Shown here one piece after another: positions 17,256 through 24,251 of a stretch of 24,251 nt of DNA. Source of the stretch: Chara braunii (lineage: Eukaryota; Streptophyta; Charophyceae; Charales; Characeae). The notes below the pieces were generated by a model. It was given only the letters and a program-made list of their open reading frames with translations, searched no databases and had not been told where the DNA came from. Positions within the stretch are counted from its first letter, which is position 1, and each line of letters begins with the position of its first letter. The position numbers were made by a program, and so were the translations under genes. The stretch lies in assembly GCA_003427395.1 (NCBI GenBank), contig BFEA01000794.1, forward strand, positions 97,670 through 121,920, written 5' to 3'.

Positions 17256-17963
17256 ACGAAAGTCAATAGCCACCCGAAGTGGGACATTTTCAAGTTTAGC
17301 GTGGTCGGATGCTAGAGTTTGGAGCTTTACAGCTAGCGAATGCCAGTGAGCGGTAAAAAAACAAGGCACTCAGGTCAATCCCTGTTTTTTGCTTCTCCGT
17401 CTACTAACACTAACCTTACTTTCATGCAGACAATTACATAATCCTATTTAATTCCCGAGATGCCTGTTATTGCCCTAGATTACCCCTACTTTCATTTCGT
17501 CTGGAACTCGATCGTGGGCGCACGTGTGGGCAGTTTGGTGTGACCGGGCCGATGACAGAAATCTACTAATTTTGTCAGCTGTACAAAAGTTAAACATAAA
17601 TTAAACAATGATAAAAAGGAACAAAATCTTTGCAGTTTTCATTGGTACTTCGTTTTTGTGCCTTATTATATTTCTCTCAGCTGTTACCCCGATTCGACCT
17701 ATTTTTCTAGCTCTATTTCGACCCTGGTTTTTTTTTGCGTGCCCAAACCCCATAATTATTATATTGGTGTGAGTCGAAAGCTGCGCGGGCCTGTCTGTAT
17801 TGAATGCTGCTTGAAGTGGCAAGCAAGTCGCTGGACTGACAGCTTAGTCGCGGCATATGTAGATGGGACTTCTCCGAGGTGGTACTTAACTCATATTTCC
17901 GAGAGACCTTTGCAGTTGGCCACAAGGTGCCACTTCGTGTCCAGCATGTCTTGCTGCGTGCCT
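17256..17963. other. No recognisable gene
   Basis: AT-rich in 17580-17770. No supported coding region, RNA or repeat. Whether the rRNA similarity continues left of 17964 in a diverged form could not be decided. Confidence 0.45.
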
Positions 17964-18185
17964 GGAGTCCCGTCGCTTCGGTGAACCACTTGAGCCCCGA
18001 TCCATTTTCGGCACGATGAAGCTAGACCAGTGAGCTATTACACTATCTTCAAAGGATGGCTGCTTCAAAGCCCACCTCCTGGTTGTAATTGCTCGATCAC
18101 TTCCTTTCCCACTAAGTGATTGCTTTAGGACCTTAGCGTACGATCTGGGCTGTTTCCCTTTCAACTTTCGATGGCAATGACACCA
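17964..18185 (-). rRNA. Mitochondrial LSU (23S-like) rRNA fragment, nuclear copy
   Basis: On the minus strand the universal segment at the end of 23S domain II is readable: AAAGGGAAACAGCCCAGAT, GCTAAGGTCCTAAAGCAATC, ACTTAGTGGGAAAGGAAGTG, AGCAGCCATCCTTTGAAGA, TAGTGTAATAGCTCACTGGT and GGGCTCAAGTGGTTCACCGA then AGCGACGGGAC. This corresponds roughly to E. coli 23S 1000-1160, including the L11/GTPase-associated centre. The GGGCTCAAGTG-TTCACCGAAGCGACG-GAC text is of plant mitochondrial rather than plastid type. Several changes in normally fixed positions (for example TAGTGTAATAG for the usual AGCGTAATAG) suggest a decayed nuclear insertion (NUMT). Its right edge is near 18185; the rest of the gene is absent. 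Confidence 0.85.
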
Positions 18186-19117
18186 GTACCACAAATAAGA
18201 ACAACAACTGTACCGACCCTGGATCTGCACCACACAAACCACCATGGGACCAGTTGTTGGTACCATTAGGTACTGGACCAAACTTCTGCTCACCGGGCCT
18301 GGATCTGTAGTCTGGGCCAGCAGCTGGTATCATCATGCCAGCAGTTGGAACTGGGCCAGTGGTCAACACAACTATTCCCGGTCTGGCCTGCCTATGCAAG
18401 TGCCAGTTCTGCTGGCAGCTATACAAGCAACGTTTTCACTTTGTGAGGAAGTTTGCCTTGGGCAAATGATGGCGATCACAATGAGCAGGTGAACACCATG
18501 ACCAAGGTGTGCACCGCCTATATAGGACATGCGAGAGGGAAGAGATACGCATGGCGGAGATGGTGGCGACCAAGGTGTACACCACCCACCATGATAGCAA
18601 CCATGGGGATCGTCGCCCATGCCACGGAGGGCAGTATTAGGAACTGCGTGGCCAGCGTACGCAGCACACGTTTGTCTCAGTCAGAGTGACAAGCCTGTAG
18701 GGGAACTGCTGGTGGGCTATGGAAGGAGATTCAGCAAACAGACCAGTAGTACCCAAGTGCACACCCGGTATACACAGCGTAAGTGCTCGCATGTGCCTTT
18801 TCATGCATGTGAGCGACAGATCTCACATCAATCCTGCAACAGAATTCTCCATGAGCTATGGGAGACAAAGGACAAGTGATTTGGTCATCATTCCTCCATT
18901 GTCGGGGAAACAGCGAGCCAGACCTTTGTAGCCCACGGCCTTCAAACCGGAGCTAGTGCTCACTTGTGCACGTTCTGAAGCGCAAGCGGACTCCACGCAA
19001 GGCGGACAGGCAAGCAACAGCAAAGAAGTTGGCCGTGTTTGAGCAAATGTGCTGACTATAGTTAGCCCAACTCTCCCAGTAAACCGCCCTGAGTGAGAAG
19101 GCTGCATTCTACCGCTC
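18186..19117. other. No recognisable gene
   Basis: Several ORFs of 70-95 aa on both strands with no recognised family. A weak duplication (gaccaaggtgtgcacc / gaccaaggtgtacacc) lies at 18498 and 18568. Confidence 0.45.
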
Positions 19118-19560
19118 CCCTGAGATTTCCCTGAAAAAAACATTCATTCATTTATTTATTTTCAAAATATTCCAGAATGAATAATTTTGTAATGGGGAAG
19201 TACAGTCAAGCGGCCGATGGCAGGTAATCAGTGAAGGTTGCATTCTACCTCTGCTGATTGGCTGAGTTTTCCCTGAAAACTTGTGAAAAGAGCGTTTATT
19301 TTTGAAGTATTCAAGAATCAGTAATTATGTGATAAGGGAGTACACTCAAGCGGCCAATGACGGGTAATTGGTGGATTTTCAAGTGTCCAGTCCGCTGATT
19401 GGTTGAAGTTTCCCTGAAAATGTCATTTATTGATTTATTTATTTTTAAAATATTCCAAAATTAGTAAGAGGTCCGCTGATTGGTTGAGATTTCCCTGAAA
19501 ATATCATTTATTGATTTAATTAGTTTTAAAATATTCCAAAATCAGTAAGAATGCAATCAG
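19118..19560. repeat. 141-bp tandem repeat, about 3.5 units
   Basis: tttccctgaaaa anchors at 19126, 19268, 19409 and 19490 give periods of 142, 141 and 81. Units share gctgattggttgag, catttattgatttattta, aaatattccaaaatcagtaa and caagcggccaatgacgggta. The fourth unit is shortened. Confidence 0.9.
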
Positions 19561-19802
19561 GCACCCAATCACGGGCAATCAACTGGCTTTCAATGCTTTC
19601 AAGCCGTATGCACCCGACTCAGTTCACGTCCGAGTACTTTCGACTTCGACCTGGAAACTGTCCAACCTGGTGGGAGTGACGAGACTTTTTTGCATAGGTA
19701 AGCAAGGGAGTGAGTGAGCAACCGGGTAAGAGGGGGTAAGAAGAGTGACAGAGTGAGACAATGTGATTGAGATAGATAATGAAGAACGAGAGAGAACGAG
19801 AG

Positions 19803-20036
19803 TGTGAGAAGGGAAGACGGGCAAACACAACAAAGGGAGCCAGCAAACCAGCGTGCACGAAACTAGTGGGCACGCATGTATAAGAAAGAGAGTAGGAAAG
19901 AATGCGGAAGTGCTCAAAGAATGTGAGAAGGGAAGACAGGCAGATACAACGAAGGGAGCCAGCAAACCATCGTGCAAGAAAGTAGTGGGCACGCACGTAT
20001 AAGAAAGAGAGTAGGAGGGGATGCGGAAGTGCTCAA
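19803..20036. repeat. 119-bp tandem duplication
   Basis: tgtgagaagggaagac begins at 19803 and 19922; both units share gggagccagcaaacc, agtgggcacgca, tataagaaagagagtagga and gcggaagtgctcaa. Confidence 0.93.
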
Positions 20037-20093
20037 GCGCAGAGTGAGAGAGAGCGAGTGCCATTCCGAGAGAGTGCACGCATACACGAGTGA

Positions 20094-20104
20094 GTGTGTG
20101 TGTG

Positions 20105-20165
<61 letters not shown>
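20094..20165. repeat. TG dinucleotide microsatellite
   Basis: About 36 TG units with one CG interruption near 20111. ORFs on either strand here (Thr-His or Val-Cys repeats) are products of it. Confidence 0.97.
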
Positions 20166-20166
<1 letters not shown>

Positions 20167-20663
20167 GCATACTCCAATGAGTATGGGCAGAACCAAGAAT
20201 CAACCAATGTAGGATGAGTATAGATGCAACGGAAGTCTGATAAACGGACTGACTCACATAGACTGACTCACATAGCATCACTCCACACACATTCAATCGT
20301 GAGATGGTGGGGTCTGAGCCATACATAGAAGATGCTCAGCCCCGTACACACATACACAGATGAATGGGGGAGGAGAGACGAAGAGGTGGGGGGAGGTAGA
20401 CAGCACCGAACGTCACCGAGGTAGAATCTGATAGGTCACCGATATGGTAGTCCAAAATGTCGTCCGACAAGATCAAAATGTCGAGGACCATAGGTCACCA
20501 ATGTCGGGGATACAGAGTCCAAATGTAACCGGTGTCTGAACTGTGATGTCAACAAGTATCAACCCCAACGATCTCCAAGTCTCCAATCTGGTAAGTACCA
20601 CAGTCTCATATCACCGAAATCCAACTCTGATCTCTGTCCAACTAGCATAAGTCTCTAGTCTGA

Positions 20664-20712
20664 AGAAGAAGAAGAAGAAGAAGGAGGAGGAGGAGAGCGA
20701 GAGAGAGAGAGC
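20664..20712. repeat. GAA-GGA-GA purine microsatellite inside the LTR
   Basis: gaagaagaag continues into ggaggagg and then gagagagaga on the plus strand; CTT/CT-rich on the LTR sense strand. Confidence 0.9.
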
Positions 20713-20756
20713 TGATGAGGGAGGGAGGAGAGGTCCTCCGGCTCCCAGGTACCTCA

Positions 20757-21167
20757 GGCGGCAATGGCCGCCGTGCTGGCTCAGTCGCCCTGCTGCTGCT
20801 CCGCTTGCTGCTGCGCTAATGCTGCGCTGCCGCTGCTGCTCATTGCTCGCTCCTGCGCTAAACTTAGCGCATTAAAACAGCGCTCTGGCGCTGACCATAC
20901 CGCACCGGTATAGTGCCGGTAGGTTGATGCCTCCAAGTGAGGCTGTACCGGTACTTCATACCGGTGGGGCAGAAGCCGGCCTCAATGCTGCGAGGCCTGG
21001 CCATTCCCTGAACCGTCCAGATGGACGGTTCAGCCCCAACCGGCGGGCAGCAGCCTCAAGAGCGCCGCCAGGCCCAAACGATAATGCCGTTTGGGCCTGC
21101 CCGTCGGGTACTGGTCCAAGATCAGGCCCTGAGGGCCTGTACTATCCCAAGGTCGGGCCTTTAGGCC
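20757..21167. repeat. Chain of about eleven consecutive short perfect hairpins in the LTR
   Basis: Perfect arms (length, loop): 20757-20772 (6, 4); 20854-20871 (8, 2); 20878-20893 (6, 4); 20898-20910 (5, 3); 20929-20943 (5, 5); 20947-20965 (7, 5); 20978-20997 (6, 8); 21008-21033 (12, 2); 21069-21099 (12, 7); 21123-21139 (7, 3); 21156-21167 (5, 2). Arms differ from hairpin to hairpin, for example ctgaaccgtcca and caggcccaaacg, so this is not one tandem repeat. Spacers between hairpins are mostly short. Confidence 0.9.
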
Positions 21168-21232
21168 TTGATGTGTCCCTCCGGTCCTAAGTCAGATCAG
21201 GTAGGACCCGTGTGCGTCGAAGATGTAACACA

Positions 21233-21246
21233 CTCCCCCTCTTAAA
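21233..21246 (-). promoter_or_regulatory. Polypurine tract (plus-strand DNA primer site)
   Basis: Minus strand TTTAAGAGGGGGAG lies directly between the end of the polyprotein (stop 21255-21257) and the LTR start TGTGTTAC. This is the standard position and composition of the tract that primes second-strand synthesis in LTR retrotransposons. Confidence 0.85.
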
Positions 21247-21254
21247 AGACCGAG

Positions 21255-24251
21255 CTACCTGCGAGGGCGAAGTTGTCTGTCCGATTCTGGGGTGGGTCGG
21301 GCGGGACGAACGGCGTCCTTAGCAAGGCGTCTCTTCTCATAATCGGCGAAGATGAGGGGTGCAGAAGTCTGCAAATCTGTACTGGAGATCCACCGAGTGT
21401 CATCAGGCAATGTGACTTTGTACAGCCTTGGCTTGTTGCCATACTTGCGGTGCGTGATGACTCGGTCAACTTCCTGATGTCCGTCCATAGAAGGCGGATC
21501 CTGTGATCGACGTCCAGGGCACTCGTCGACTGAAGGTGGCGTGTAGATGGCCAGCTTCGATGCGTGGAAGGCCCAATGCACTGTCAGGTGCGGTGGAATG
21601 TTAATCACGAAGGAAGGACCTGCGGGGTTGTCTCCAATGGCAGAAGTGACTTCCCATGGTCCGAACCATTTCGGAAGGAGTTTGCGCGATACATCCTGCT
21701 CGAGCGCAAATTCCTCGGAGAGTACCCAAACAAGGTCTCCCTCGCGGAAAGGACATGGAAGTCGACGTCGATTAGCCTGCTGCTGCAAGCGGATCTGAGC
21801 CTTTTGCATATTTGCGCGGGCTTTGATCAGCAAGTCCCGGTACTTCCGGACGGAAGCGGGAGAGCAAGGGACGTCTATGTCGGCAGCCTATGGCAAAAGG
21901 AGATCAGAGAAGATCCGTGCTTTCTCTCCACCATGATGTAGCTCGAATCGTGTGACGCAGATCGCCGGGTGCACCGAAGTCTTGTAGGCGAACTCAATGT
22001 CGGGAGGCCGATCAACCCAATCTTTCTGGTCGGGACGGATGAGCGTACGCAACATCATCTGAGCGGTCTGGTGCGCTCGCTCCGTTTGACCATCCGTCTA
22101 CGGGTGCCGAGCCGAGCTCGGCTTCATTGTCATGCCGGACTCAGTCATGAGAGAAGTCCAAAAGGCCGACATGAAGCGAGTATCTCGGTCACTCACTATG
22201 TCTTCCGGAACACCCTGGTTGGTAATCCAACCGGTGTGCAAGACTCGTGCGAGCTCAAGTGCTGCAGCATGATACTTGCAAGGAAGGAAGCGAGCATACT
22301 TGCTCAAACGGTCAACGACCGTGAGAATACCGTCATGGTCGTGGCAATCGCGGGGAAACGGGCCTGTCACGTCCATAGCAATGGAGAGGCGTGGTGCCCG
22401 AGGAATCGGCAACGGTTTCAGTTCGCCGAAGGGGACTCGAGATCGACCCTTGTTACGGTGGCAAACTGCACATGACTCAATGTACCTCGTCACGTCATGA
22501 AGGACGTCGGGCCAGTGAAAACGCTGNCGGAGGCGTGCTAGTGTGCGGTTCACGCCAAGGTGTGCGGAAAGTCGTGCGTCATGGAATTCGCCGAGAAGAC
22601 GAGTCCGTAAGATGCATCTTGGGGCACAACTAACAAGTCCTTTCCTGTCGTGTGAAGGAGAAGGAGCCCGTCGAAAATCCGATAGTGGCTAGCCGGCGGG
22701 TGATCCAATGAAAGCTCTGCGTAAAGTGTAGAGTAAGTCGGATGGGACTTGTAGCCTTTGACGAAATGCTGCTGCATATCGTCATCGAGGTCCAAAGTCG
22801 TGGTCACAATGGCACAAAAGTCAGGTCGTGAGAGGGCGTCCGCAGCTCTATTGACGGACCGAGGATGTGACACGGGTCAAAATCGAACTGGTCGATGTAA
22901 TACATCCATCGACCGATCGTGCTAGTGACCGTGTCCCGTGTTTTATAAAAGGTCAACTCATTGTTGTCCGTATTCCATTTGAACCGCCGACGGCGGAGAA
23001 GAAAGTGGCGCCACCGTTTGAGAACGGTGACGAACGCAAGTAGCTCTTTCTTCCTAGCGTCGTCGAGAGTGTTGACGAGAGGCACCTTTTGGGAGAAATA
23101 CTCAACCGGATGCCAACCGTCCTCGTGACACTGTTCCAACACCGCTCCCAATACCGTATCCCGAAGCGTCCGTAGTCACTTGGGTGGGTAGGGTGGGGTC
23201 GTATATACGGAGGGCAGGTGCGACTTGCATTGCTGTCTTCAACGTACTGAACGCGCCACGAGCTGCGTCGTCGAACTCGAAGGGCACCTTCGGGGACTGA
23301 AGTCTCGACAAAGGAGCAGCCACTTTCGAGTATGACTCGACGAATCGCTGATAATATCCACCCAAACCCATGAAAGAGCGTACATCCGTCGAAGCGTACA
23401 TCCGTCGTGCAACGGGGTTCCGGCCAATCCACGATGGCTTGGATCTTGTCCGCTAAGGGACGAATGCCTTTTGGCGTGACAAAATGGCCCAAGTACTCAG
23501 GTCTTGCCTGGCGAATTCGCACTTGTCGAGATTCGCTTTGTACTTGGCTAGTCGCAAACAATTCAAAACAACGCGAAGGTGTACGATGTGCTCGTCCAAC
23601 GTCCTACTATAAACCAAGGTAGATGAGGACGCTGCGATCGAGCAAGTCGCGAAACTCCCTCGTCATCGCTGCTTGAAACGTTGCGGGGGCATTGGTGAGT
23701 CCAAATGGCATGACGACCCACTCAAAATGCCCGTACCGCGTCTTGAACGCGGTCTTGTACCGATCTTGAGGCTGGATTTCAATCTGGTGGTAACCTCACT
23801 TCAAATCCAACTTCGAGAAGTACGTCGCGCCGCCTAACCGCTCAAGGAGATCATCAATCCGAGGGAGAGGGCCGGCGTTCTTTACGGTTTGTGCGTTAAG
23901 TTTCCAATAGTCGATGCATATCCGTAGATCTTTGTTCTTCTTCCGGACAAAGAGACCAGGTGCATCATATAGCGAGCAACTAGGGCGAAACCAACCCTTG
24001 TTGAGAAGATCATCGAGTTGTGCGCGAAGCACCTCGAGTTCCTCTTTGCTCATGCGGTAGATACATCCGCGCGGAGGGACGGCGCCAGCCTCGAGAGTGA
24101 TCCCGTGACGTATGGGCCAATCCGGAACCGTTCCGATGGGAGCCTCGAAGACGTTTCTATACTCGTCCAAGAGGTGAGAAATGCGTGGGTCCGGTGGTGA
24201 CGCGGCTGGTCCGTCCGGCGAGGGAAGAGCATGCAAGAATACAAGGCCCAT
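21255..24251 (-). pseudogene. Ty3/Gypsy (chromovirus-like) pol polyprotein, 3' part, multiply broken
   Basis: Order RT, RNase H, integrase, chromodomain-like tail defines Ty3/Gypsy. RT: YRMSKEELEVL, RICIDYWKLNAQT and FSKLDLK (first catalytic Asp 23805-23807), then GYHQIE and [12 protein letters not shown]. RNase H: TTDASGYGIG, NTDNNELTF and GRWMYYIDQFDFD. Integrase: HHCC finger (HDARLSAHLG ... CAVC), MDVTGPFP, VSDRDTRF, TDGQTER with the third acidic residue at 22080-22082. Tail: EVDRVITHRKYGNK, YKVTLPDDTRWISSTDLQ, ending LRPRR at the TAG 21255-21257. Breaks: TGA 23796-23798; a small deletion at about 23613-23618 that removes the RT Asp-Asp pair and shifts frame; frameshifts near 23515, 23375-23410 (16-bp duplication), 23145, 22870 and 22607; TAG at 22098-22100 and 21888-21890. 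One ambiguous base at 22527. Gag, protease and 5' LTR lie off the right edge. The copy cannot make an active enzyme. Confidence 0.93.

Larger units (their letters stand above)
20524..21232 (-). mobile_element. 3' LTR of the Ty3/Gypsy element (left edge uncertain)
   Basis: Immediately after the polypurine tract the minus strand begins TGTGTTACATC at 21232, the expected TG start of a 3' LTR. The far edge is not certain. TGTAACC at 20524 (minus ...GGTTACA) would give a TGT...ACA element of 709 bp; 20502 or a site nearer 20400 are alternatives. The LTR holds a chain of short hairpins (20757-21167) on its U3 side, CAG/CTG-rich sequence (20790-20850) and a GAA/GGA/GA tract (20664-20710). The 5' LTR lies beyond the window, so LTR-LTR divergence cannot be read. 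Confidence 0.62.

Noticed and set aside
17886-18293. 135-aa minus-strand ORF
   Set aside because: It lies across the mitochondrial LSU rRNA fragment and is explained by it.
19624-20326. 190-aa and other ORFs with Thr-His repeats
   Set aside because: They arise from the TG microsatellite and the 119-bp tandem duplication, which keeps frames open on the minus strand.
20224-20640. LTR left boundary fixed at a specific base
   Set aside because: Several TG...CA-compatible positions exist and neither target duplication nor the 5' LTR is visible, so the edge is given only as an estimate.

Overview
The window looks like nuclear DNA from the green plant lineage. Evidence: a plant-type cytosolic phosphoglucomutase, a U6 snRNA copy with the canonical plant-like core, a fragment of plant-type mitochondrial large-subunit rRNA, a chromovirus-like Ty3/Gypsy element, and many plant-style inverted-repeat elements. 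A repeat-rich streptophyte such as a charophyte alga would fit, but that is inference. It is a gene-poor, repeat-dominated region. Only one gene is clearly intact.

Layout. 1-832: a CA microsatellite and the 3' flank of the gene. 833-2587 (minus): intact single-exon phosphoglucomutase of 584 aa, with a possible 5'UTR splice acceptor just upstream. 2640-5100: no recognisable gene, several short tandem duplications. 5110-5995 (minus): decayed reverse transcriptase of Penelope-like type. 6005-9380: direct repeats, a complex fold-back structure at 7003-7319, an 890-bp element with 76-bp terminal inverted repeats (8092-8981), and a long perfect-to-wobble hairpin (9262-9376). 9652-9802: a retrotransposed U6 snRNA copy with an A-rich tail and a 16-bp target site duplication. 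9873-11463: six copies of a 65-150 bp repeat with tRNA-B-box-like 3' ends, one copy sitting inside a large inverted repeat. 11.8-15.3 kb: two tRNA-like (SINE-like) segments, small fold-backs, a 239-aa ORF of unknown nature and a possible terminal exon. 15.3-17.3 kb: fold-back array, 70-bp tandem repeat, and a 31-bp minisatellite split by a probable miniature inverted-repeat transposon. 17964-18185 (minus): mitochondrial LSU rRNA fragment (NUMT). 19.1-20.2 kb: 141-bp and 119-bp tandem repeats and a TG microsatellite. About 20.5-24.25 kb (minus): the 3' half of a dead Ty3/Gypsy element: RT, RNase H, integrase, chromodomain-like tail, polypurine tract and 3' LTR, truncated by the right window edge.

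No gene cluster or pathway is visible. The window is best read as one housekeeping gene beside an archive of retroelement and inverted-repeat insertions. The most unusual structure is the LTR at 20.75-21.17 kb, whose U3 side is a chain of about eleven consecutive short perfect hairpins. All homology calls are from memory of family motifs and not from a database search.
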